From assembly GCA_964578535.1 (NCBI GenBank), contig CAZODI010000007.1:1-64000 (forward strand): 64,000 nt of DNA, read 5' to 3'. Positions 8,909-18,184 of this stretch are shown in pieces. Origin of the DNA: PHBD01 sp964578535 (GTDB lineage Bacteria > Desulfobacterota > Syntrophia > Syntrophales > PHBD01). Each line of letters opens with the position of its first letter. Position 1 is the stretch's first letter. Below the pieces are notes generated by a model. It was not told the origin of the DNA. It did no database searches and worked only from the letters and a program-made list of their open reading frames with translations. A program made the translations under genes and the position numbers.

Positions 8909-9358
8909 TCAATCCCTGTGCGGTGCGAAGTACTTGATATCCAGGATATTACCCGAACGCCGGTCGGCGAAGACCGCCTTAACCCGCATCCCGACCTTCA
9001 CTTCTTCCGGCCTGGCTTCCCCGATGTAGTGCAAGAGCGATCCACTGGCTTCCCCAAGGCGGATCAACCCGTAGATGACGGGCGGTTCCAGATTGAACAT
9101 GGGATCGGGCTGCCGGGCGACGGTGAACGACTCCACGACCCCGGAGCCGTCCACGGGAACCCACTCCTCCAGATGACGGAAGCACTGCCAGCAATTCTTC
9201 ACGGGGGGGACGTACACCTTGTTGCATGACGGGCAGCGAGTGCCCCAGATTTCGCAGCGATCCCGGAGCGCGGTGAAGAAGCGGCTCCCCGTTTCACCCA
9301 CGTACCATTTGTAGGGGACTTTGATTCGTCCTTCACAGGTCAGTCTTGCATCTTTCAT
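8909..9358 (-). CDS. DUF35 Zn-ribbon/OB-fold protein, copy 2
   Basis: 149 residues with an intact zinc ribbon (CPSC, then CWQC about 15 residues later) and an OB-fold tail ending GNILDIKYFAPHRD, parallel to SIMDIKHFAVTDEY in copy 1. I start at ATG 9358 because GGGAGG lies 6 bases upstream of it; an upstream ATG at 9379 lacks such a site. It follows the BKACE gene by 53 bases and precedes thiolase-like copy 2 by 10 bases. As for copy 1, a role as obligate partner of the adjacent thiolase-like protein is inferred from family precedent. Confidence 0.85.
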   Translation of the reverse strand: MKDARLTCEGRIKVPYKWYVGETGSRFFTALRDRCEIWGTRCPSCNKVYVPPVKNCWQCFRHLEEWVPVDGSGVVESFTVARQPDPMFNLEPPVIYGLIRLGEASGSLLHYIGEARPEEVKVGMRVKAVFADRRSGNILDIKYFAPHRD

Positions 9359-9411
9359 TCGGTACCTCCCGGTGTGCATTCATTGTGCGATGGCCGGTGC
9401 ACGACGTCCCG

Positions 9412-10377
9412 TCAGGGGCGCTTCGGCAGCCCCAGGATTTCCCGGGCCTGGGCGACCGTGGCGATCTCACGGTTCATCTCCTCGGCGATCCGCTTGATCC
9501 GGGCTACGACCTGGGCGTTGCTCTTGATTTTCTGCCCCTTGCGGAAATAGAGATTGTCTTCCATCCCGACCCGCACGTGCCCCCCGAGGATGATGGACAT
9601 CACGTTCATCGACAGCTGGTAGGGACCCACGCCGATCAGTGAGAAGATCGAGTTCGGGGGCAGTTCGCCGATGAGGGACAGGACGTTGGCGGGGGTGGGA
9701 TAGGATGAGGTCTGGAACCCCAGTACGAACTGGACCATGTAGGGGGCATCGAGATTGCCTTCCCGGATAAGGTCCTGGACGACCCAGTACTGTCCCGGGT
9801 GATACAATTCGAGTTCCGGCTTGATCCCCTTTTCCTTCATGGTCCTGGCGAAGGCATTCACATCGCTGTAGCTGGCGGGGACGCAGGCGTCGAACATCAC
9901 GCCCGGGCGTGTATGTTCGAGAGGCGGCTTCCGCTCGTTCAGGAAGAACTTCATCATGAACGGGCCGGGATTGAGGCTCGCCATGTCCGGCGCGGGATCC
10001 GCGTACAGGCAGGCCATCCGCTCCTCGAGCGAAAGGCCGGGACTCCCGCCGGTCGTGTTGTTGATGATGATGTCGGGACAACGTTCACGGATTAATGCGT
10101 TGACCCGCGAGTAATGTTCCGTTTTGCTGGTCGTCATAGCCAGGTTCTCCGTGTCGCGGGCGTGGACGTGAACAGACACGGCACCCGCCTGATACGCTTC
10201 GTACACGGCGTCGGCCTGCTCCTCCGCCGTTTCCGGCAGGTTTTCGTTCGACTCCTTTCCGTGCAGCCCGCCCGTGATCGCACAGGTGATGATCATCGGT
10301 GGGAACGTTCCCCGGTTCACCCGCTTCATCCACTCGTAGGGATCGCGGTAATCCCAGATCATGTCGTTCTGTGTCAT
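9412..10377 (-). CDS. BKACE-family (DUF849) beta-keto acid cleavage enzyme
   Basis: 321 residues. Family members (for example Kce of lysine fermentation) are zinc TIM-barrel enzymes that react a beta-keto acid with acetyl-CoA to give acetoacetate and a new acyl-CoA. The N-terminal block MIITCAITGGLHG and the zinc motif HVHAR (His70, His72) are present, as are NTTGGSP near 117 and the GGHVRVGMEDNLY strand near 270. It is the first gene of the minus-strand operon; ATG 10377 is preceded by ACGGAGG, and the candidate promoter and TetR operator lie upstream. The natural substrate of this branch is not deducible by eye. Confidence 0.87.
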   Translation of the reverse strand: MTQNDMIWDYRDPYEWMKRVNRGTFPPMIITCAITGGLHGKESNENLPETAEEQADAVYEAYQAGAVSVHVHARDTENLAMTTSKTEHYSRVNALIRERCPDIIINNTTGGSPGLSLEERMACLYADPAPDMASLNPGPFMMKFFLNERKPPLEHTRPGVMFDACVPASYSDVNAFARTMKEKGIKPELELYHPGQYWVVQDLIREGNLDAPYMVQFVLGFQTSSYPTPANVLSLIGELPPNSIFSLIGVGPYQLSMNVMSIILGGHVRVGMEDNLYFRKGQKIKSNAQVVARIKRIAEEMNREIATVAQAREILGLPKRP

Positions 10378-10441
10378 GGTTTGATGCCTCCGTTAAGATC
10401 ACTAACCTTCATTAAAATCTGATAACAATTTGTAATTACAG

Positions 10442-10471
10442 ATTATATAAGAACGTTATCCGTGTCGTTAA
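10442..10471 (-). promoter_or_regulatory. Putative sigma70 promoter of the catabolic operon
   Basis: Read on the minus strand: -35 TTAACG (10471-10466), 18-base spacer, -10 TATAAT (10447-10442), inside an AT-rich patch. The BKACE start codon is about 65 bases downstream. Confidence 0.5.
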
Positions 10472-10475
10472 AAGC

Positions 10476-10498
10476 AGGTGAGTAATACTCACTCACCT
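10476..10498. promoter_or_regulatory. Putative TetR operator
   Basis: Perfect 8-base inverted repeat AGGTGAGT / ACTCACCT with a 7-base centre; a second perfect dyad, GTGAGTA-A-TACTCAC (10478-10492), overlaps it. It ends 5 bases from the -35 box of the catabolic operon and lies between the two divergent genes, a usual place for a TetR site. Binding by the adjacent TetR protein is inferred. Confidence 0.6.
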
Positions 10499-10693
10499 AC
10501 GGCATTGTCAAGGATTTTTTTTCTCTGATGGACCGCAGGCTTGCCCGACGGGAAAAAGCTTGTCATGTCAATGCTAAACGGGTATGCGATGGAACAAAAA
10601 GTCCGAATGCAACGTCAGGCCTGAATGGACTTGGGGCCTGTGGGTGAATTCTGTTGAAATCAGCAAGAATGTAAAAAACCACAAGAAATCAAT

Positions 10694-11392
10694 GTGTTGC
10701 AGGATCCACGGGAAGGAAGGGAAAAGGAGCGGGTGACTCAGGTGGCACCGGAGAAAAATCAGCTTTCAGGCCGCGACATGATGGAAACCATGCCGCCGGG
10801 CAAAGTGAAGATCATCGAGGCACTGAAATCCCTGCTGGAAGTCAAGGAATTCGACTCGATCACCACGGCCGAAATCGCCCGAACGGCAGGCGTCAGCGAA
10901 CCCCTGATCTACAAGTATTTCAAGGATAAGCGGGACCTTTTATACGTGGTTCTGCGGCACTACCTGGATCGTCATCTGGCCCGCTTCGAACTGGATTTGA
11001 AGGGCATCAAAGGGACCACGAACAAGCTGCGCAGGCTGATCTGGATGCATATCAACGTATACGCATCCAACCGGATCATCGCCAAACTGCTTTCCCTTGT
11101 GGTTCGGGGCATGCCGGGTTTTTATACAAGCGAAACCTATGACTGGATCGTCACCGTTTATGCGCGGACGGTTTTGAAGGTGATCGAAGAGGGGATTGCA
11201 AACGGTGAGATCCGGAGTGACATCCCGCCCAAGTTCATTCGACAGGTGCTTCTGGGGAGCCTTGAGCATATCTGTCTCCGGGAGGTCATCTTCGATAAGG
11301 ATATCGACCCGGACGAACTGACGGACAACCTGTGCAAACTGCTGTTCCGGGGAATTGAAAACAACGGAGAATCAGGTGACCCGGCGCGATGA
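10694..11392 (+). CDS. TetR/AcrR-family transcriptional regulator
   Basis: Up to 232 residues. N-terminal helix-turn-helix is clear: SITTAEIARTAGVSEPLIYKYF then KDKRDLLY; the rest is the ligand-binding helical domain. The far-upstream start is GTG 10694; GTG 10733, behind AAGGAG but with only 3 bases of spacing, and ATG 10779 are possible alternatives, so the N-terminus is uncertain by about 30 residues. Divergent orientation with the catabolic operon and the palindrome between them point to local, probably acyl-CoA-responsive, repression. A weak hairpin with a T run follows. Confidence 0.9.
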   Translation: MLQDPREGREKERVTQVAPEKNQLSGRDMMETMPPGKVKIIEALKSLLEVKEFDSITTAEIARTAGVSEPLIYKYFKDKRDLLYVVLRHYLDRHLARFELDLKGIKGTTNKLRRLIWMHINVYASNRIIAKLLSLVVRGMPGFYTSETYDWIVTVYARTVLKVIEEGIANGEIRSDIPPKFIRQVLLGSLEHICLREVIFDKDIDPDELTDNLCKLLFRGIENNGESGDPAR

Positions 11393-11450
11393 GACATCGC
11401 GGAGATGCATGGAGCGTCCACGAACGGGTCCGATAGAAAAATTTCTTCTG

Positions 11451-11475
11451 CCTCCGCGGCGGGGGAATTTTTTTT
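11451..11475 (+). terminator. Putative terminator after tetR
   Basis: CCTCCG-cgg-CGGGGG stem (one T-G wobble) followed by AATTTTTTTT; the A-run on the other side lets it act in both directions. Confidence 0.5.
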
Positions 11476-11648
11476 AAGGGCATGCCCGGCAGGTTGCTCC
11501 GCCTTGACAGGCCCCCGGCCGTTTCCTATAGTGGCAAATCCCTGCCGGAAACGGCGGATACCGCAGCATCCCGGGCAAGGTATCAGGGTATGCGGATCCC
11601 GCCAGGGCCATCCTGCATCGGTTCATTCCGGGAAAATCGGAGGATCAT

Positions 11649-12041
11649 ATGGCGGTCAAAGACATCGTCGCAACGGATGCGGCCCCGAAGGCCATCGGTA
11701 CCTACTCCCAGGCCGTCCGGGCAGGAGGATTGGTGTTTCTTTCCGGGCAGATCGGCCTGGACCCGGCGACGATGGCGCTGGAGGAGGGGATCGAAAGGCA
11801 GATCCACCGGGTCTTCTCCAACCTGGAGGCCGTGGCGGAGGCCGCCGGGCTGGCCCTGGACGATGCGGTCAAGCTGACCATCTTCCTCACCGACCTGGGG
11901 CACTTCCCCCGGGTGAACGAGATCATGGCACAATATTTCAAGGAACCTTATCCCGCTAGGGCCACCGTGGGCGTGGCGGCCCTTCCGCGCCAGGCCCTGG
12001 TGGAGGTGGAAGCGATCCTGGCGGCGGGAAACGGAGGATGA
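11649..12041 (+). CDS. ridA: RidA-family reactive enamine/imine deaminase
   Basis: 130 residues, the family length. Hydrolyses 2-aminoacrylate and related enamines released by PLP enzymes such as threonine dehydratase. Typical blocks: AIGTYSQAVRAGGLVFLSGQ near 15-34, the carboxylate-binding Arg in PARATVGVAALP (about 103) and the Glu in VEVEAIL (about 120), both kept in active members. ATG 11649 follows GGAGG. Its stop overlaps the thrC start by four bases (ATGA), so the two are translationally coupled, which fits a role in protecting threonine/PLP metabolism. Confidence 0.92.
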   Translation: MAVKDIVATDAAPKAIGTYSQAVRAGGLVFLSGQIGLDPATMALEEGIERQIHRVFSNLEAVAEAAGLALDDAVKLTIFLTDLGHFPRVNEIMAQYFKEPYPARATVGVAALPRQALVEVEAILAAGNGG

Positions 12042-13435
12042 ACGTGGCGGAGCGGATCCTGTACTACAGCACCAACCGGAACCTGGACCAGGCGCCTGGG
12101 ATCGTACCCTTCAAGGGAAAAGTCTCCTTCCGGGAGGCCCTCCTCCAAGGGCAGGCCCCCGATGAGGGGCTCTTCATGCCCGACCGGATCCCGGCCCTGA
12201 AGCCGGATGAGATCCGGGCCCTGAAGGGCAGACCCTATACGGACGCGGCTCTGCTTGTGGGCTGGGCATTCCTGCGGGACGAGATCGGAAAGGACGAGCT
12301 ACGGCGGATCGCCGAAGACGCCTATGACTACGATGTCCCGCTGGAGCCGGTGACCGGCGGCAAGTACGTGATGCGCCTCGACCGGGGCCCCACCGCCTCG
12401 TTCAAGGACTTCGCCGCCCGCATGATGGCCCGCCTCATGAGCCACTTCCGGGATCCCGGCAGCCGCCTCAACATCCTGGTGGCCACCTCGGGCGACACGG
12501 GAAGCGCCGTGGGCGACGCTTACCGGGGCGTCCCGGGCATCGCCGTGACGATCCTCTATCCCCGGGGCGAGGTGAGCGGGCGCCAGAAGAAGCAGCTCGA
12601 CACCATCGGGCAGAACGTCCAGGCCGTCTCGGTGGAGGGCAAGTTCGACGACTGCCAGGACCTGGTGAAGCAGGCCTTTGCCGATCCCGGGCTGGCGGGG
12701 ATGAACCTGACCTCGGCCAACTCCATCAACTTCGGCCGCATCCTGCCGCAGATCGTCTATTACGTATATGCTTACGCCCAGCTGGCGGAGTCGGGCGAAG
12801 AGATTGTCTTTTCCGTACCCTCGGGCAACTTCGGAGACGCCCTGGGGTGCGAGTATGCCCGCCGGATGGGCCTGCCCGTCCACACCCTGGTCATGCCCAC
12901 CAACGAGAACGACGAGTTCCCGCGTTTCCTTGAAACCGGGGTCTATGCGAAGATCTCGCCGTCCCGGGCCTGCCTGTCCAACGCCATGAACGTGGGGCAC
13001 CCGAGCAACCTGGCGCGCTTCTTCGACCTCTACGGCGGTACCGTCGATCGGGGTGGCCGGGTCTGGAAACGGCCCGACCGGGATCAGATGCAGCGGCGGA
13101 TTTTTTCCGTGTCCGTCTCCGACGACGAGACCCGCCGAACCATCCGCCGGGTCTACGACACCTTCGGGGTCGTCCTGGAGCCCCACGGAGCCGTCGGCTG
13201 GAAGGGACTGGAGACCTGGCTGGCGCGGCACGGCGACTTCCCCCTCTGCGTCTCCCTGGAGACCGCCCACCCCGCCAAGTTCCCCGAAGAGGTAAGGGAG
13301 ATCCTGGGTATCGACCCGGAGCTGCCCCCGAGCATGCGGGACCTGGATGCACGGACGGGCGAGCCTGATGAAATGAGCGGGCGGTATGGGGATTTCAGCG
13401 AGTACCTGAGAATGCGCCTGCGGGGAAGAGACTGA
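12038..13435 (+). CDS. thrC: Threonine synthase
   Basis: 465 residues. PLP enzyme converting O-phospho-L-homoserine to L-threonine. The PLP-binding lysine lies in GPTASFKDFAARMM (about 117-130); VATSGDTGSAVGDAY and VPSGNFGDALGCEYARRMGLP match the family. The N-terminal YYSTNRN block and the length place it with the longer bacterial/fungal-type synthases. It overlaps ridA by four bases. Nothing in the sequence suggests attenuation control. Confidence 0.95.
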   Translation: MNVAERILYYSTNRNLDQAPGIVPFKGKVSFREALLQGQAPDEGLFMPDRIPALKPDEIRALKGRPYTDAALLVGWAFLRDEIGKDELRRIAEDAYDYDVPLEPVTGGKYVMRLDRGPTASFKDFAARMMARLMSHFRDPGSRLNILVATSGDTGSAVGDAYRGVPGIAVTILYPRGEVSGRQKKQLDTIGQNVQAVSVEGKFDDCQDLVKQAFADPGLAGMNLTSANSINFGRILPQIVYYVYAYAQLAESGEEIVFSVPSGNFGDALGCEYARRMGLPVHTLVMPTNENDEFPRFLETGVYAKISPSRACLSNAMNVGHPSNLARFFDLYGGTVDRGGRVWKRPDRDQMQRRIFSVSVSDDETRRTIRRVYDTFGVVLEPHGAVGWKGLETWLARHGDFPLCVSLETAHPAKFPEEVREILGIDPELPPSMRDLDARTGEPDEMSGRYGDFSEYLRMRLRGRD

Positions 13436-13556
13436 CGACGGCCGTGTTTTATCCGTCCGGCGGTCCGCTCCTCCGCTGCGGGGCGGTGCGGCCGTCCCGG
13501 GGCCGGCAGGGGCGTTCCGCCGAAAGCAGCGGCACACGGATCATTTGAGGGCACAG

Positions 13557-15170
13557 ATGGGGGAGGAAATCAGGAGGCCTATGGTTCAACCCGATCAGAA
13601 ACTGGTTCAGCTGGAGCGCAAGCTGTTCGACCTGTCCAGCCTCCTGCAGGCGGGGAAGGCCTTCGACAACCTGCTGGGCGCAAGGGAGCTCTACAACGTA
13701 TTCGTCAGCATCGTGCAGGAGCGTTTCGGTCTTTCGGCCTATGCCCTGTTCATCATGAACGACGAAGGGACCCGGTTCGAGATGGTGCAGGGCTTCGGCC
13801 TGGCGGCGGATCTGGCGGCGGATTTCTCGTTTCCGGCGGACGAGGGGCTGCTCTGGCAGGCCCTCCGGCAGGGGCAGCCCTTTGCCACGGTCGACAGCTT
13901 AGGGGAGCCCCGCTTCGCGGTTCCGTTCGAGAAATACCGGCTGTCGGGACTCTCGAGCCGGTATTTCGTTCCCCTGGTCCACCGCGGAAAAGTGGTGGGG
14001 CTGCTCAGCGTCGGCACGAAGAGGTATACCGGTTCCTACACGGACGACGACCTCGAATTCCTGAACATCCTGGCCGAGCAGGCCGCGGTCAGCATCATCA
14101 CCGCCAGGCTGTACGAAAAGAGCGAAGCGAGCATGGTCGAGCTGAACAAGACGGTCAAGAACCTGTCCATCCTGTACAACATCGGCCGGGCCATGAACCA
14201 CATCGGCGACCTGAAGAACCTGCTGAAGTTCATCCTGCAGCAGGCCATCGAGACCACCGAGGCCCAGAAGGGATCGCTGATGCTCTTCGATCAGCAGACG
14301 AGACGGCTGGTGATCCACGTCGTCAACGGACTCCCGGACAAGAAAACGGAGGAGGCCATCAATTCGGGCCTGATGAGCTGCCGGACCTTCGGCGTCGGCG
14401 AGGGCATCGCCGGCAAGGTCTTCGAGACGAAGGAAGCGATCATCGTCAATGCAGCGGACAAAGACGAGCGATACCTGGAAAACCGGGAATCCAACGTCGA
14501 ATCGATCCTGTGCATCCCGCTGGTCGTCGCGGACGAGGCCATCGGGGTCATCAACATCACCAACAAGCGCAGCGAGGGGATCTTCACGGCGGAAGACCTG
14601 GAGCTGCTCAACGCCCTCGGCAACCAGGCGGCCGTGGCGATCAACAACACCTCCCTCTACGAGATGGCGATCACCGACGAGCTGACGGGGCTCTACATCC
14701 GGCGTTACTTCAACGTGAAGCTGGACTCGGAATTCCGGCGCGCCAGGCGGTACGGGAGCCGCCTCACGCTGGCCATGTGCGACCTGGATCACTTCAAGAG
14801 CGTGAACGATTCCTTCGGCCACCAGATGGGCGACCGGGTCCTCCAGGCCGTAGCGGGCCTGCTCAAGGCTCACGCCCGGGAAAGCGACATCCCGGCCCGG
14901 TTTGGCGGGGAGGAGTTCGTCGTCATCCTCCCGGAGACCGGCGGGGAGGGCGGAATGGTTTTCGGGGAGCGAATCCGCACCGCCGTGGCGGGAAGCAAGG
15001 TGGAGGGATATCCGAATCAGTTCACCATCAGCATCGGCCTGGCGACGTTCCCGGAAGACGCCGACTCGATCCAGGCCCTGATCCGCGCCGCCGATTCCGC
15101 CCTGTACGAGGCCAAGGAGAGCGGGCGGAACCGGGTTCAACGCTTCGTCCCGCCGCCGGCGGCGAACTGA
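13557..15170 (+). CDS. Diguanylate cyclase with two GAF domains
   Basis: 537 residues, cytosolic (no membrane segment). Two GAF sensor modules (roughly 20-190 and 200-365) precede a GGDEF domain. The active-site loop is GGEEF at 450-454, the accepted active variant, and RESD at 441-444 forms the I-site exactly five residues ahead, so feedback inhibition by c-di-GMP is expected. DLDHFKSVNDSFGHQMGD supplies the metal and substrate residues. Start chosen at ATG 13557 behind GAGGG; ATG 13581 behind AGGAGG and an upstream TTG 13545 are alternatives. It converges with the hybrid kinase gene and lies near an HD-GYP gene, so synthesis and breakdown of c-di-GMP are encoded close together. Confidence 0.92.
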   Translation: MGEEIRRPMVQPDQKLVQLERKLFDLSSLLQAGKAFDNLLGARELYNVFVSIVQERFGLSAYALFIMNDEGTRFEMVQGFGLAADLAADFSFPADEGLLWQALRQGQPFATVDSLGEPRFAVPFEKYRLSGLSSRYFVPLVHRGKVVGLLSVGTKRYTGSYTDDDLEFLNILAEQAAVSIITARLYEKSEASMVELNKTVKNLSILYNIGRAMNHIGDLKNLLKFILQQAIETTEAQKGSLMLFDQQTRRLVIHVVNGLPDKKTEEAINSGLMSCRTFGVGEGIAGKVFETKEAIIVNAADKDERYLENRESNVESILCIPLVVADEAIGVINITNKRSEGIFTAEDLELLNALGNQAAVAINNTSLYEMAITDELTGLYIRRYFNVKLDSEFRRARRYGSRLTLAMCDLDHFKSVNDSFGHQMGDRVLQAVAGLLKAHARESDIPARFGGEEFVVILPETGGEGGMVFGERIRTAVAGSKVEGYPNQFTISIGLATFPEDADSIQALIRAADSALYEAKESGRNRVQRFVPPPAAN

Positions 15171-15218
15171 CCGGAAACGATCCGGCAAAGCCGCCGCCGG
15201 GTTCCGGGAAGGCCGATC

Positions 15219-18115
15219 TCAGTCCAGGGCCTGCCGGACTTTCGCGGAGAGTTGCTCGATGCGGAAAGGCTTCTGCAGGAACCCGTTGCAGCCGCGGTCC
15301 ATGATGTTCTGGGCCTGGCCGTTGATGCTGTATCCGCTGGAAAGGATGACCCGGACCGCCGGATTGATCTCCCGGAGGCGGTCGAAGGTCTCTCCCCCCG
15401 AGATCCCCGGCATGACCATGTCGAGGATCACCAGGTCGATCTTCTCCTTCTTTACCATGTACACGGCAATGGCATCCTGGCCGCTTCCGGCCACGTAGAC
15501 CCGGTATCCCAGGGAAGCGAGAAGCTCCCGGGTGACCTCGGCCACCGTCTGCTCGTCGTCGACCAGCAGGATCGTTTCATGGCCTCCGGTGATCGTTTCG
15601 CTTTCCTCCCGGTTCCGGACGACCGCTTTTTCCGTTGCCGGCAGATAGATGGTGAACGTCGATCCCCGGCCGGGCCGGCTGTCCACCTGGATGATGCCAC
15701 CGTGCCCCTTCACGATGCCGTACACCATGGCCAGCCCCAATCCCGTACCTCGTCCGATGGCCTTCGTCGTGAAGAAGGGGTCGAAGATTCGCTCCATGGT
15801 CTTCCGGTCCATTCCGATCCCCGTGTCGGAGATGCGGATCTTCACGTATCGGCCCGGTCTGGCGCCGTAGGGCGCCGTTTCCCCCTCGCCCAGGACGACA
15901 TTCGCCGTCTCCAGGTCGATGTCCCCGCCCGCGGGCATGGCCTGCCAGGCGTTCACGTAGAGATTCATGAACACCTGCTCCATCTGGCCCCGGTCGACCT
16001 CCACGGCCCGGAGGTCCGCGGCGAAGCTCCGGTAGACGGAGATTTCCTTTTTCGTCCGCCCGAAGAGGGAAGACGTTCCGGCGAGGATTTCGTTCATGTC
16101 GGAGGGCTTCACTTCATATTTTCCGCCCCGGGCAAGACCGAGGAGCTGCTTCGTCAGGTCCGTCCCGCTTTTCACCTGCTCCTCGATTCGCTTGAGCCTG
16201 TCGTAATGGGGATGGGACGGCTCCAGGTCCAGCAGGGTCAGGGAGGCGTAGCCCTGGATGCCCATGAGCAGGTTATTGAAATCGTGGGCGATGCCGCCGG
16301 CCAGGGTTCCGATGGCCTCCATCTTCTGGGCCTGGCCGAGCTTCTTCTCCATATCCAGCAGCTCCGTGACGTCCTTCATCATGCCCACGACGCCGATGAC
16401 ACGTCCTTCCGCATCGCGAAGAAAGCTGCTGTTCATGTTGAAGATCCGCTCCATCCCGTCCCGGGTCAGCATGGCGCCGATATGGTTGCTGACGGCCCTG
16501 TTTTCATCCCGGATCCCCCGGAACAGCTTCCGGCAGGTTCGCCGGTCGTCCTCCCGGGTGAAATCCGTGAAGTAACGGCCCTGCAACTCCTGGAGGTCGT
16601 GCCCCAGGATTCGCTTCCAGGCGGGATTGGCGTACGTGACAGCCCCCGTCATATCCAGGGTGTAGATGATGTCCGGGGCGTTCTCGCTCAAGTCGCGGAA
16701 GCGCGCCTCGCTTTCCCGGAGCGCCTCCTCCGCCTGCTTGCGGTCGGTGATGTCGAACATGGACCCCATGATCGTCGGCCTGTCCGACAGGTCGATGGAC
16801 GCGGCGGAGAGCTCGATCCACTTCTCCCGTCCGTCCTTCCGGATGATCTTGAATTCATACCGATCCGGAGGCTCTTTGCCCTCCAGGCGCCGGGTGCCCC
16901 GGCCCCGGACCGTCTCCCGGAAATCCGGGTGGATGAACTGCCAGAACGGAACGCCCGTCAGTTCGTTCATCGTGTAGCCGGTGATGGCCTCGAAGGCCGG
17001 GTTGACGTAGACAAAACAGTTGTCCTGAATGAGATAGATGCCCGCGGAGGTGCTCTCCATCAGGGCCCGGTACCTGCTCTCGCTCTCCATCAGCGCCTTT
17101 TCCGCCTGCCTGCGCTCCGTGATGTCCAGAAGNNNNNNNNNNNNNNNNNNNNNNNNNNNNNNNNNNNNNNNNNNNNNNNNNNNNNNNNNNNNNNNNNNNN
17201 NNNNNNNNNNNNNNNNNNNNNNNNNNNNNNNNTCTCGCTCTCCATCAGCGCCTTTTCCGCCTGCCTGCGCTCCGTGATGTCCAGAAGCGAGGCGATGGTC
17301 TGGGTTGTGCCGGGGATCAGGTCCGCTTTCAGGGCGATGTCCCGGACGCGGCCGCCTGCGTCGGAGAGACAGAATTCGTAATATTTCGAGGCGTTTTTGG
17401 CATCTTCCCGGCGCAGGCGGTGCTGCTCGATCATTCTCTCCCGGTCCTCCGGTACGACGAACTCCGTCCAGCTCCTCTTCCCCTCGGTTTCGCCCTTCGG
17501 ACAGCCGGACAGCTTCTCGAACTCGGTATTGGCGAGGCTGATGGTCGTGTCGTCTTCCACCAGGATGATCGCCGTTCCCGAGTTTTCGAAGAGCATCCGG
17601 AAGCGGGATTCCGATTGCCGGAGGGCCTCTTCCGCCTGCCTGCGCTCCGTGATGTCGCTGAGCAGGTACAGGATCGCCGTTCTGTCTCCCCGGTGCATCA
17701 GGACGGTCGCCGAAAGGGAGACCCAGGTGAGCCGGCCGCCGGCACCGACAATCCGGAACTCGTAAGAGTCGGGAACCGGCTCCCTCCTCAACCGTTTTCC
17801 GTAGTTCGTTACGATGAGCTCTCGGTCCGCAGGCCAGACAAAATCCGGAAAGGGGGACCCTTCCAGCTTCTCCGTGGGGACCCCCAGAAGCTCCGACATG
17901 TTCCGGTTGACGAACACGAAGCGTCCGTCCTGAAGGATGAAAACCGCCTCGTTGGCCCTGTCGATGGTGCTTCTGTATTTTTGGAACAGCTCAATATGAA
18001 ACTCCTGAACCGTGTTCCCGGTCGAAAGCGCCCGTTCACGGGTGGCCGTCTCCTGCAGGCACGGATCCTTTGTTTCGTCGATGGCTTGTCGTCCGTTTGC
18101 CATTCCTTCATCCAT
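15219..18115 (-). CDS. PAS-rich hybrid sensor histidine kinase, interrupted by an assembly gap
   Basis: The N-terminal part (from ATG 18115) has two PAS domains; the C-terminal part (to 15219) has two more PAS domains, a HisKA box with IAHDFNNLLMG, an ATPase domain (DTGIGMD, GRGTGLGLAMVYGI) and a receiver domain with the phospho-acceptor in LVILDMVMPG. No membrane segment is seen. Bases 17133-17232 are N, and the same 55 bases flank the gap on both sides. Deleting the Ns and one copy removes 155 bases and leaves exactly 914 codons in one frame, so these are two ends of one gene. Additional PAS modules could be missing in the gap. No partner regulator is adjacent. Confidence 0.85.
17078..17132 (-). 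repeat. 55-base direct repeat, copy A (gap flank)
   Basis: Identical to 17233-17287. It encodes the inter-PAS linker around ITERRQAEKALMESE. Exact 55-base identity at both edges of a gap is typical of adjacent nodes in a k=55 assembly graph. Confidence 0.95.
17133..17232. other. Assembly gap, 100 N
   Basis: Exactly 100 undetermined bases, a conventional placeholder length, so the true distance is unknown and may be negative (overlap). Confidence 0.99.
17233..17287 (-). repeat. 55-base direct repeat, copy B (gap flank)
   Basis: Identical to 17078-17132; see the kinase entry at 15219-18115 for the frame argument. Confidence 0.95.
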
Positions 18116-18152
18116 ACCCCATCCTCAATCTATGCAGAATCGCAATAAAAAT

Positions 18153-18184
18153 GACAACCCCGCCGTCAGGAGGGCGGGGTTGTC
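18153..18184 (-). terminator. Intrinsic terminator downstream of the doc gene
   Basis: Perfect 12-base stem GACAACCCCGCC / GGCGGGGTTGTC with an 8-base loop; on the minus strand it is followed by ATTTTTATT. It separates the toxin island from the hybrid kinase gene. Confidence 0.8.

Larger units (their letters stand above)
10378..10693. other. Divergent intergenic regulatory region
   Basis: 316 bases between the catabolic operon and the tetR gene, noticeably more AT-rich than the surrounding DNA. It holds the promoter and operator listed separately. I see no small gene in it; short open frames here lack ribosome sites. Confidence 0.7.

Noticed and set aside
15252..17381. Plus-strand open frame of 709 codons across the gap
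   Set aside because: Antisense of the hybrid kinase, and it runs through Ns; no domain recognisable.
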